Assembly: GCA_028023455.1 (NCBI GenBank)
Contig: JAQFVV010000322.1
Span: forward strand, 622,001 to 686,000
DNA length: 64,000 nucleotides
Source: Epiperipatus broadwayi
Taxonomy: Eukaryota; Onychophora; Udeonychophora; Euonychophora; Peripatidae
Direction of reading: 5' to 3'
The position numbers and the translations under genes are program-made. The notes below the pieces were generated by a model. It was not told the origin of the DNA and ran no database searches. It worked only from the letters and a program-made list of their open reading frames with translations. Below are positions 47,373-59,120 of the stretch, piece by piece; positions within the stretch are counted from its first letter, which is position 1, and each line of letters opens with the position of its first letter.

Positions 47373-50049
47373 CTAAATAAATTGTTAACAGGGCAGCAAA
47401 GTACAGCTGCTAATGATTAAGTGTTATTACTTATTCATTATACCCAACTGCTTATTTAACTGCAATTGCCTTCAGGCAGCCAAGCATATATATATACATA
47501 ATTTTACAAAATGCTGTATCGAAATATATCTTAGCTAATCATCAATTTAAAATTATAATATTAATTAACAAATGTGAATTGTGTTTGCAATCATCTTAAT
47601 CATTCATTTTCAGCTTAGAATTTAGCCTTACATGATACTGCATTATAGAATTAACACTGAATGTATCTTAGTTTTGAGTTTTTTGTAATAACTTTTGTAC
47701 ATAAATATTATATTTGTAATATGAAATATAATGGAGGAAATATAAAAATCTCGGAACAAATAGCAGAAGAATGCTAAATTTTGTAGTTAAAATGACAAAA
47801 AATATATAATTTTTTTTAGTTTTTTATTTTTATTTATTTCAAATAGAAAAATGGATTTTATAAAAATGTTTAAAAAAAATGAAAATCGGTAAACAAAATT
47901 TTAAAGAAAATTATAAGTAAGTTATTCATATATAAAAAAAAATTTTTTGACAACTTAAATAAAAAGAAAAATAGAAGGAGAATTTTGATTAAAAAACTTT
48001 TTATTTAAAAAATTACTTTTTTTGTTTGTGTTTGATAGAGGGATTCCATTTAGATCGGTAATTAGTTTAGGAAGTTTAGATTATGGTAGATACATATTTA
48101 TATAACAGAAAAATATATTCCTATTAAGAAAAAAATAAAAGAGGATTTATTAAATATCTATACGTATCTTTCAAAGGTAAGTTCAGCAGTCAATGCAATC
48201 CTATTTAATTTATTTTAGCCTATTACATATACAGTGTTTACATCAACGAAATGATAAAAGGCCTGGAATAATAAATTTATATATATATATGAATGCCTAC
48301 AAAGGTTTGCATTGCATTAAATGATCACTTTTTTTTTCTTTAAAGCTTTAGTAGCAGTTTTTTTAATGATTTTATTTAAAATTTTAATATGTACAAACAT
48401 ATTTCCATCGTAAATGTAAAGTTGATTCTGAATTATATAATTTTAATGATAAGATTATTTGTAGCAATGTTAATTGTTTTCACAAATGAGCATTAAATTT
48501 AAGTTTATGTTTTTCATTAGATAAAACATTAATATTTTCACTTGTTTAAATAATAAAATATTACAATTCAGTAATATATATGTGTGTGTGTGTGTTTTTT
48601 TTATGGGCAGAAACAACATATTTACATAGTATACTAGTTTTTGGATGAAAAAGTATTTTGAAATTTGACTTTCTGATATTAAGTAATTTCATATTAAATT
48701 TATTTTTCTTAAAAATACTAATAACTTATCTTTATGTGACAAATTTGTGTCAAATATTATTGAATTGCTTATGGCTTTTTTTCAAATATCATTATATATA
48801 TCGTAAATGATAGAATACAATATATAAAGAAAAGGCATTAATTGTTTCATTAACAAGTTGTTTTCATGATAATTGTGGACTATCTATTTTTTGTCTTTAA
48901 AGATGTAGCAATATTTTGTATATAAGTTAGAATTGAAATATCTGCTTACTTTTTTACTCATTTTTGTGTTTCTAGTATTTATGTATATTGTTTCAATAGA
49001 CTCTATTGATTCTAAAATTAAACTTTATATTTTGTATAATTATTTTTGAAATTTATTTTTTTAATTAAATATTTTCTTTTAATCTCATACTTTTGCAAAT
49101 GTGATCTAACTTTGTACTCATATACATTTGTTTTTAATTTTCAAATGTGTTTTTAACATTTATCTATATATGTTTACTATAAAGCAGATTTGAATTGAAT
49201 GAAAAATTTAGCAAATGTTCTGATATCACACAGTTACATTTATATTTTAAACTTATTATTGCTTATTATTATATATAGAAAGTGAAAGAAATATGTAGTA
49301 TATAATGGGAGATATACACTTTATATCATCTTCTCTGGATTTTAGAAAACCAGACCAATTAACAAAAAAATGGCCATATCAAATTGATTTCCAGACCATT
49401 TTCTGACAATAGATTTCCTCAATAATGAAAATTGATTAAGAAATGCTAATAGCCAAAAATTAGTATAGAAATCCATTTGGCACAAGCATCTATAATCTAC
49501 TATTAATTATTCTTGCTTGTAGTGATAATTCATGAATAAAGTGATTTGAAATGAGTTATAAAGGTATTTTGTTTTAAATGTGGTAGAAAAGAAATGTGAG
49601 AAAAAAACTTATATAATGAAAGATTCACAAGTAGAGTGATATAAGGTGGATAAATTACTACAAGCAAATGCAAATAGTGTATAAGTTATAGGAGTCTGTT
49701 TTTTAGATCTATTAAGAATATATTTAATAATGGAAAATTTTAGATGGTATATGAATATGACTTTAAATATGCAAAATAATCACCAGATTTAGAAATGTAA
49801 GTTTCCAGCTGAACAATATTCTGATTGTTAGAATTATTCTGCAAGTTAAAATTAGGGATTTTTTAAATATTTATGTGTCAAATATTAAAGTGATATTTTA
49901 AAGTGAAATTCTTTAACTGAAAATGCTATTAAAAATTAGATCAATGAAATTTTTTAAAGTCATTAAGCTGGCTTGCTTTTCAAAGGTACTTCTGGCAAAA
50001 TCTTTTGCATTAAGTGTGCCCCCATACTATTAGCTAACAAATATATATA
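47373..50049. other. AT-rich tract with microsatellites
   Basis: A compound (AT)n(GT)n microsatellite lies at about 48571-48596 and a TA run near 48278-48290. No gene or element boundary is supported. A donor-like 'aaaggtaagttc' near 48176 has no open exon in front of it. Confidence 0.4.
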
Positions 50050-50538
50050 TATATAAGTTATATTAGCCATGCCGAAGTTACATTATTATATTTTTGGAAA
50101 ATAACATGATATATCCATTTAATTAATTTTCCCTTTGTTAAAAAAGTAAGATTCTAAATTTATTATGGAGATGACCCCAAAAAATTATGAAAATACAACA
50201 AAAGGTGTAGATATGTAAATGAGATTGAAAAATTAGATAGATTTTTTTTCATTCTCCCCCATCTTTTTTTTTAAAAGTAGAAAAAAAAGCAGCAAAATCA
50301 ATTATATATTAAGTGAAAAAAAGAAAATACACAAAAAATTATTAACTTCCAATTATTATTTATTTACTTAAAGTGATGGAGATACTTTTTGCACTAAAGC
50401 TTATATGGAAGATTAAATGCCAAGTTAAAATAAATAGCTCATTGGTTTTGACCCTAATATAATTGCTCAATCTATTTTCATTGTCAACTAGTTTAAAAAA
50501 CTGCTTTTGATAAATAGAATTCTGCAAATGAATTGTCA
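50050..50538 (+). repeat. 5' LTR of the gag-only element
   Basis: It matches 51655-52112 through 'attatggagatgacccca', 'aaagcttatatggaaga' and 'gataaatagaattctgcaaa'. Confidence 0.75.
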
Positions 50539-50599
50539 TAATTGACAAAAGCAGTTTGTGGTAAATTGAAATACCAAAAATATACAGAGGAAAATAAAT

Positions 50600-51240
50600 G
50601 TAATACTATGGATATATTGATTCAAGAAAAGCAAGAAAATACATTACTTAAAAGCCAACATGAACTGGATGAAAATATAAAAAGTAATCAATTTTTGAAG
50701 ATATAAACATTTAGGTGATGCAGGAAAGACACCAACCTAGTAACTAGATAGTCTAGAAAGCTATTTTGAATTGAATCTAATAAAAAGGCAAATAGCATTG
50801 CATATAGCAATCTAAATGAACCAGCTAAGGAATGGTGGAATTCATTGATAAACAAACCAACTACTTATCCAGAATATAAAAAACATGCAATTTTTGGTCA
50901 GAAGCAAGACAGGATGCCATAAGTACTAGATCATGCAAGAGAAATTTTGGATAGGTCATCAGATTATAAAGATTGTATGTGGAATCACTGAAAGTCAAAT
51001 AAGACTATCTTTCAGGATTGAGCAAATGGTTACTAGTATTGATAGAAAGACTTGAAGAGGTAGTGGATTTTTTGAATGCTGTAGAATAGCCCAACCATCA
51101 TTTAAGAAAGTGATGCATCTATTGGAGACATCGTGATTATAATCCAAGATACCAACCTTATACAAACCAGCAGAAAAATAGAAAAAATTATGAAAGTAAT
51201 AGAACTGGGATGAGACACTCAAGGGGTCAATCTGGATCAT
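50600..51240 (+). pseudogene. Gag remnant of the second LTR element
   Basis: Plus-strand frames give NLNEPAKEWWNSLINKP (near 50815-50865), then HAREILDRSSDYKD (near 50935-50975) and a C-terminal YNPRYQPYTNQQKNRKNY (near 51140-51190). The WW block and the following helices fit the capsid region of LTR-element Gag. Stops and frameshifts interrupt it, and no zinc knuckle is recognisable downstream. Confidence 0.55.
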
Positions 51241-51654
51241 GAATAGAAGTTTCTATGAAGCAATCACCACCTTTATTTCCCATTCAATGTGCAAGTGAAA
51301 TACCTACAAAAAATGGAAAACAAAAAAGTAGACGGAAAGAAAAGGGGATTTCATGTAAGCATAAGGTAACTAATAATATCTCAAGATGAAGGAAAAACAA
51401 AATGAAATACAAGAGATTATCAACCCCATCTCCATGTAAGATCTATGTTGAAAGATGTGAAAGTAATATTAAAGAAAGCTAAAGTATGGCCAAGAATTAA
51501 TAAGTTTCAAAGAAAAATACTATGACTTTTCTATAAAGGAATATCTTATTTTAAAAAATTATTTGTCAAGAAATAACTATAAATATATTGATGGTATTGT
51601 AATTGAAGCAGAGAAATAGGATGTTTCACAGTCCCATTGTCTTGGTGAGGGGGG

Positions 51655-52112
51655 TGTAATAGTTATTTTGGCCATGCAAAAGGTAAATTATATTTTTGGA
51701 AAATAATGTGAAATAACCATTTAATTCATTTTCCCTTTGCTAAAAAAATAAGATTCTAAATTTATTATGGAGATGACCCCAAAAAGTTATGAAAATACAA
51801 TAAAAAGCATTGACATGTAAATGAGGTTGAAAAATATTAAAATGCGACATCTTTTTTTTTAAATAGAAGAAAAAAATAAAATCAATTATATATTAGTGAA
51901 AAAAATACACAAAAAAAGTGTAAATGTCTGTTTTTATTTACTTAAAGTGATATAGATACTTTTTGTACTAAAGCTTATATGGAAGATAAAATCCTAAGTT
52001 AAAGTAAATAGTTCATTGGTTTCAACACTAATGCAATTGCCCGATCTATTTTCTTTATCAACTCATTTTAAAAACTGCTTTTGATAAATAGAATTCTGCA
52101 AACAGATTGTCA
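51655..52112 (+). repeat. 3' LTR of the gag-only element
   Basis: It starts TGTAATAGTTATTTTGGCC after a G-rich polypurine tract and ends GATTGTCA. Confidence 0.75.
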
Positions 52113-53575
52113 GATAAGAAATAAAGATACTGATGTATTATTTAACATGACTGAAAAGAAGGAAAATATCTTTAGGAAGACTTTCAAAATAGTGATAAGA
52201 TATTTTAAAGCCAAAGTTTTTAAGGTCTTTGATATTGTTTGTTATTTGTGAATGTTCAAGACAAATAAAGGAAAAGAATATTTACAAACTTTAAAAAACT
52301 AAAACATAAAAACTCTTGGAATTTGTGAAATTGACATTATTGTTTTTTTTATTTACAAAGGAACTATAAGGATATAAGATTTGAACTTGAATTATTCATA
52401 GCATGAACTGTATTATAATCTTTAATAATAAATTAAATAAAACTTTCCAGAAAAGCTATCTAGCAATAAATAATCTTTTTTTATGTGAAAATTTATTTAA
52501 AGTTAGAAAGTGATAAAACATTTGAACTTTTATTATAATTCCTAATTTGAAAAACACTCGTGAAAGAAAATCTATCAAAAAAGATTCTAGTTATTTATTT
52601 TATTAATTTTATTTTATTTCATCACTAATAAATTATTTCTGTATTTACAAACATTAATTGTTACTTTATACATAATATTTACTGATAAAATATACACGAT
52701 TAGCACACATGCCTCACAGAATAAAAAAAAATTCATAGCTCTGAGAACATGCTCTCCTATGTTTTACATTTAGAGTATATGGTAGCTAAAGCAAATGAAT
52801 ATTTGTATGAAGGAGCTCTAATTAATTAACTATTACTATCATATTATTTTACTTGTACATTTTTCTGCATATATTGACCAGAGTTGAAATGAATGGTTTG
52901 AAAAGAAAAGGAAAAAATACTCAAATGAAGAAAAAAAAGGTACTAAAATATATTTTTTAGATTCTTTTTTTTTATTAAAGAACTTTGTGGCTAATTCAAG
53001 TTAGGGTCATTTCAAATATATTTTTTTAAAACCACTGACACATCACCACTACTGTATGGAGAGTTTGCTATTGTTATTTTCTTTTAATTTGAGTTAGCAA
53101 TTTTTATTTTATATTGCAATGATGTTGAAATAAAACTTAATCTTGACAAAATTATTAAGGAAGCCTTCAAATTTTTGTGAGCTTCAGCTTTAATTTTTAA
53201 GTCTTTTTTTATTTTGAATAGTATACAATTTTTAAAAATAAACAGTACAAAGACTGGCAAAAACAGTTTTTTGTCATATTCAAAATTTTTTTGCATCTTC
53301 TACCCATAACATCTTAATTTTTTAACTTTGGCATTAGTAAATAAATTTATTCTATTTTTTATATTAAAAGATTTTATGATTTTACTTTCAATCCATAATA
53401 TATTTAAATCATTCAGTCTAATTTTGTTCACAGAACTTTTAAAATAATTTTTTACTGAATTTTTCTGAAATATAATTTTCCCTACACCACTCACTACAAT
53501 ATATCCATGCAAGATCCACTTTTAACAACTTGTGAAGGAATGTAATCTTAAACATATGGACCAAAGATGTGAAAA
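52113..53575. other. AT-rich tract with a foldback-family scrap
   Basis: At 53037-53068 'atcaccactactgtatggag' matches, reverse-complemented, the end region of the 15.4-kb foldback family. Open frames at 53084-53512 are low-complexity and lack splice or domain support. Nothing else was recognised. Confidence 0.4.
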
Positions 53576-53638
53576 AGATCTATGAACCCCAAGATGTATA
53601 TTTCATACTTAATCAAGACTCATCAGTTGGCCCAGATG
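53576..53638 (-). ncRNA. Hammerhead ribozyme motif, copy 2 (core intact)
   Basis: On the minus strand: ATCT (53634-53637), an internal loop, CCAA, core CTGATGA (53620-53626), a weakened stem II (CTT/AAG with loop GATT), core GAAA (53601-53604), short stem III, AUC cleavage triplet (cut between 53593 and 53592), TTGG pairing with CCAA, and AGAT pairing with ATCT. All core residues and a good NUH triplet are present. Stem II has only three clean pairs here, against five in copy 1. Confidence 0.65.
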
Positions 53639-53639
53639 A

Positions 53640-54819
53640 CAATCTCTTACACTAAAGAAATATTTATTATTGGGTAATCTCTAATCTTATGAATGTCTAA
53701 TAATTATTAATTTTTTTATTATCTTTCATTTAGAAAATAATTCTGCTATTGCCATTGTCAAGGAATAATTAAAAAGACATTGTATTACAAATTTCCTTAA
53801 ATAAAGATGTTATTAAATAATTTAATATAACAAATCTGCAGCCATGTCACATTCATTTTTAAATACTCTTGAAAATTTATTATATTTTTATAGAAAAATT
53901 TTCCCTTGTCCAATTAATTCATTTTCAGATAAAGATATATTATAAATATATAAAAAGTATATTAACTATTTTGTTCTTTCATGTGATTACAATTTTGATT
54001 TATAATTATATCTAATAATGGATAAGTATTCACCTTAAAACAATGTTCAGCATCTATTGTGTCATCTTCAGAAAGTTTGCTAGAATGCCTACTCATATAA
54101 TTTCAGATTTTTCAATAAACATTTCTTTCAATTTCAGATAAGCTGCAAATTACATTTTATCAATATACTCTTTCTCATTTTAAATTAACCAAAAAAATGT
54201 AAATAAACAAGAAAACTATTAAAATTCATAAATTTAAAACATTTTATGATAGTCTAACTACTATTTTCCATCTCAGAATGTACATGATTACATTAAAATT
54301 TGTAAATTTAATGAATTTTACAATATGGCAGCAACTCTTTCTGTCTCGGTGCCAAATGCAATCACATTTATTAATAAAATTTCTTTGGGTTATATTGAGA
54401 GCGTAAACATTTTATTCTTATTGTTCTTTCTGAATTTGTTATAAAATATTTCAAATAAAATGTTTTTTAACCATAATGCTAAAAGCACAAAATTTAAGAA
54501 CATAAAATTCATAAGGACTTAAAAACAACTGGAGAGGGTATAGTCTATTGAAAATAAGAGTTATTATGCTTTGATAGAAAAAATGGGGATATTGTCCAAA
54601 GCATATTTAATTACAATGGAGAAAAACATTTGACTTTATTTAAAAAACACAAAAATATGGTATAGTAAGTAAATTTTTTTTTGAGTGAGTGTGAATGAAT
54701 AAAGACATACAAGTTACACATGAATTCAATTTTCAATTGTGGGCTGGCAGTAGCAAAGAGTGGAGCAAGAGATTCAGGTAATAAATGAATTACTATTATA
54801 TTAACAGAATACACACATG
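53640..54819. other. AT-rich tract, nothing recognised
   Basis: No exon, terminal repeat or RNA motif could be supported. Confidence 0.35.
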
Positions 54820-56900
54820 GCTATGTGAACTAACTATATTAATAATTAATCACTAAGTCTAATAGAGAGGTATTCATATATATAATGATGTACACATAAA
54901 TTAATGTGGAGTTGGATGCAAATTAATTTACGAGCAATAAAGAAATAGAAACGAGTTATATTTTAAATAATTTAATAAATAAAATAAAATAAACCATAAA
55001 TAAAGCACACAATTATATAATTGATCCTTGGGATATTACGCTTGTAGGCATTACGTAGTTAATGAGATTGGTAGTTACAGATCCTCTCATATGTATTTAA
55101 TAAGATAATCTGTGGGGATCATGTTTATGCCTATATTAATATGCCAAATCCTAGCTAGTTTGCAGTCTGACAAATCACATATGGAACATATTAGCTAAAG
55201 TTATATAACTAAACATATAGAGCTTCTGTGGTGTCTGTCTATATAGAACAGGTTAAGAGTTGAGCACAAAATCAGGTTCCAACATACGCAGGTTAGCATA
55301 ATGTAGATTAGGGTTCAGCTGAGTGCTGAATAACCATTTAACACAAGGAGAGGAAACTTTTATGCTAGGTCTACTACATGCTGTGGCACATATTAATAAA
55401 GATAAAGAGGGTGTGAGTGAGTCATTATTCACAGGCTTCAGCATCGAATGCTTGATGCCCTAGGACCAAACAACTTGTTATAAATATGAGAACATTAATA
55501 CTTCAGGGAGTCAGATAAGCTTTAATAACAATCTGGACCCTTGTGTTCCAGTTCTAAAATAGTTTTCTTTACCCGAACTAGAAATATGAGGATGACCTCC
55601 ATCAGCACTCGTAAGAAAACATCCAGCAAGCAGTTAGTGTGCTACAGATACTTTGTAACAACACAGTCATAACCTATACATATATAAAACACATGCGTTT
55701 AACTTAATGTGCCTTAAAATAGATAGCATTTATTTGCATATCTATATTATCCAGTTCTTGAGACTAGTATCTCAAACATACTACTTAATGACTAAATTAA
55801 TTAGTAACCCATATTAATATACAAACCTGTATTTCTAATATATATTAATCTAGGGAGGATAAAGCATATTTGAAGGGCAATTATTGATAAAACAAATATG
55901 CTTTTAATAACATCCCTGTAGCTAATTCTATGATATATGAATTACATATTATAATTCATAACTATATATAAGCAAACTACAACTTTATCTAGGTTGTAAC
56001 TGATTACTACAATATTAATTCATGAAATTAATCAGTATCAATAATAAGATCTCGAAACAGTGAGTTGAGAGTAGTAATTCAAATATTTAATATTTATTAA
56101 AATGAAGATATGAAAATGTCTTCGCAAAGAAGTAGACTAAATTATATATGTATACTCGTGGTTTTGAGTTATTTGGCATATTAAATACATACAATAATAA
56201 AATTATGAAAATAAATTGAAATAGAATAAATAGGTATAAAAGACCGCAGTAACTTATAGTTAAATTAGATTGTTACAAGGTTACATTTTAAAAGAATTGT
56301 TTTCAAAGTATTAGTTTTAATTTCAGACAAGATTACATTCCTTTAGAATTTCAGGTTTGTTTATAGAATTTAAAGAAAACAGATTTTAAAGGTTGACTCA
56401 TTATATAACTAGATTAGATACATTTTGAAAGGTTAACAGTTTATAAACAGAGCTCTACAGCAGTTAGAAATATTACTGATTTACTTCATAGCAGCTTCAG
56501 GCACATTGGACAGTCAAGTTGGCACTTTTCCTCCTTGGGTAGACAACTTGGCTTCCATGGAGATTTTTCTACAATGGGCTGCTTGGCTGGGACATTATCC
56601 ATTGAATTTTAAAGGACCATAGGTTCCCATTTTCCACAGGAAAAAGCAGTAAGTTGATGCCTGCTCACCCTGCCATTTCAAAAATAAAACTAGCATGGAT
56701 TCAGCTTATGCCTCAGAACAAACGATATAGTATATATCTTTTTGTGCATCTGGTTGTTTACAAGTTTGTACTCAGCTAGAAAATCCTTTGAAATCCAACC
56801 CATTGCCAACCTCAGCCTGATGTCACTGTTTAAATCTCGGTTTATATTGTTCTATAATTTATGACTGAGCTAATTTCAAAAGAATATTCATTCCAAGAAA
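54820..56900. repeat. Large distinct interspersed block
   Basis: Balanced composition compared with flanking AT-rich DNA, with a GC-richer end at about 56480-56680. An open frame of 63 codons (minus, 55253-55444) has no recognisable domain. It resembles the blocks at 18.6, 25.6 and 31 kb in texture; shared ancestry is inference. Confidence 0.25.
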
Positions 56901-57043
56901 TTTTATTGTCAATTTAAGGCTATTAAAATGACTTGCACTATATCAGGACAGTTGGGTGGTCTAATTAAAATTGTTTACAACTTATTTAACTAAAAACTTA
57001 ATCTATAATTAGTATAAAACTAATTCCCTTTCTATATATAAGC

Positions 57044-57300
57044 CAGTGGTCCCCAACCTTTTTGCACTTAAGAGCACATTCTATAATACCGGCGTGCACC
57101 ATTTATTTTTTCAATATAAATTTATAGTTGAATATTGTTAATAATACACATAATGTACAAAAAAATATTTATTTCAAAAATAAAATTTTAACATATAGTT
57201 AACGTTTATATTTTTACTCTGTAAAAGTATAGTATGACCTACAATTTGATTACAATATAATACAATAATTTATAAGAAATTTTAAAAATGAAATTTATTT
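57044..57300 (+). mobile_element. hAT-type transposon terminus
   Basis: CAGTGGTCCCCAACCTTTTT at 57044 is typical of hAT terminal inverted repeats (Tip100/Zaphod-like). No inverted partner was found downstream, so this is a truncated copy and the right limit is a guess. Confidence 0.45.
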
Positions 57301-58262
57301 GTATCAGATAAATAATTTTTTATCGTGTTCGAATAGCTGGAATAAGCTAATATTTTTAATTTAATCGCTTTTTAAACTAGATGACTTTTAAAACAAACAT
57401 ATACCTGCAATATATACATATGCCAATCCAGTTGTAGGCTTATCACTCGCATATATATGTGCGACCATACATATATAGTTGCTCAATGTTGTTTGTGTAG
57501 GTACTCTGAGAGTGTTTAAATCTGGCATAGGTATAGGTGTGAGAGTAAAATAAGTGAAAAGGCAAGTGATCAAAACTGACTGTTTCAATATATATATATA
57601 AGCATCTTATGTACATGCATGATTAAAAGTGCTATGTATTTGCAGTTTAATAAACAATACATTTTCTATTATAATCAAAATTTATCAGCAAAACAAACAT
57701 GATCATGTGAAGGAGGCTTGGAACAAAATTTAGTAGATATTGTAGCTCCACTTTATTTTAAGTATTGATAACATAGAAAGCTATGAACATTCATATCATC
57801 ACAAAGTCGTTTGTGTCCAGTTCTTGTTACGTCACTGAATACAATAAATAAATGGATGTACATCAATTTTAAATCTGGAAAAAAAAATCTGTTCAATAAA
57901 TATTTTTTTATTTTTGTTCTTTTTGGTTTGTTTAATTGTTCTACTCTGTGAATTTTATTCTTCCAAAAAGTAGTAACAAACTTAATTGCTAATTTTTTTT
58001 TAAAAGTTTGTAGTTAATTGAATTCTCCTTATGTAAATGTATATTTTATAGTAAGAAAGTTTAAAAAACTTTAACTTCTAAAAGATTTGAGTAAAAAAAA
58101 AATGAAAGTAAAATATTAATTATTAAATAAGCTAGCATGCATTTTATAAGAATGAAGTGGAGAGAAAAAATGATTGGAAAATTTATATATATATTATAAT
58201 TTCAATAGTTTTAAACTTTTCTCAAAAAAATAGAAATCAATATAAATAATAGATACAGCATG
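57301..58262. other. AT-rich tract, nothing recognised
   Basis: A TA microsatellite lies near 57588. The open frame at 57388-57588 has no recognised domain. Confidence 0.35.
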
Positions 58263-58427
58263 TATACTAAGAAAAGCTCATCTAATACTTTAAAATAAAA
58301 ATGTAGAGCATAACTTTTGATTAACTGGTAGTCATATTCATAATTATGAGTTATAATTATTACCAGTTAGTCGAAAGCAATCTCTACATTTTTATTTTAA
58401 AGTATTAGACAAGCTTTTCTTAGTATA
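58263..58427. mobile_element. Palindromic mini-element
   Basis: Arms 58263-58330 and 58361-58427 are reverse complements with several substitutions and a small indel. A perfect 26-bp block includes 'ctaatactttaaaataaaaa'. The spacer is about 30 bp. Arm differences run in both directions, so there is no sign of a preferred RNA strand. Confidence 0.7.
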
Positions 58428-58794
58428 TATGTAATATTTATATGGAAATATATATTATTATAAAAAGCACTGAAATAAAAATGTTTTAATATACAAAATA
58501 TATAATAAATATATCACCCATAAATATTTAAATTAATAGTTAACAATATTATTTAATAAAAAGAAAAAAAATCAGATCTTTTTGATTATTGTAAAGATAC
58601 TATAAGGATATACTATTTTAAATGTACAGTATAACCAATAGATAGTATTTAATAATTACATTTAAAATTTGTTCCCTGCAGTGCATGGGTGTTTTAAACA
58701 TTTGGAAGATTTATAAATGTAAATTTATTAAAATCTGTCCTCTTAATCCAACAAAATTATTAATTCAGGAAGCCTGGATAACATGTACCTATAT

Positions 58795-59120
58795 ATAATT
58801 CAATTATCCCAAATTCAAATTTAAACAAGACTAAATAAAAAATTCTTTAATACAAAATCAATGATTTCCCTGCCAAAGCAGACTTATTAGTTCAAATTCT
58901 CTCTATTTAAAAGAAAACTCTTAAAATGTAAAATATGAAAAGTCTAAAGCTAAACTATAAGCCAGTTATCCCAAATTCAAAATGAAACAAGACTAGTCAA
59001 AATTTTAAAAAAAAATGTTGCCACAACCAATGATTTCCTCAAAAATCATTGGTTATTTTAAATAATTTTTCTCTCTCAATTTTGGTTAGTATTATTTAAT
59101 TTTGAATTTGGGGTAATTAC
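58795..59120. mobile_element. Two related palindromic mini-elements
   Basis: 'atcccaaattcaaa' near 58807 and 58969, each followed by 'acaagacta', marks two copies. In the second, the inverted end 'ttttgaatttggggtaa' lies near 59100-59116, and a tight inner hairpin (aaccaatgattt / aaatcattggtt) lies at 59025-59054. Confidence 0.5.

Larger units (their letters stand above)
50050..52112 (+). mobile_element. Second LTR retrotransposon, gag-only, pol deleted
   Basis: LTR-like direct repeats (50050-50538 and 51655-52112) flank 1116 bp. A minus-to-plus polypurine tract (GGTGAGGGGGG) ends at 51654 directly before the right LTR start TGTAATAG, and both LTRs end in TTGTCA. The left LTR start is eroded by a TA run. 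Only gag-like sequence lies inside; protease, RT and integrase are missing. No target duplication could be seen. Confidence 0.7.

Noticed and set aside
48150-48190. Exon ending at the donor-like aaaggtaagttc
   Set aside because: No open, acceptor-flanked segment precedes it in any frame.
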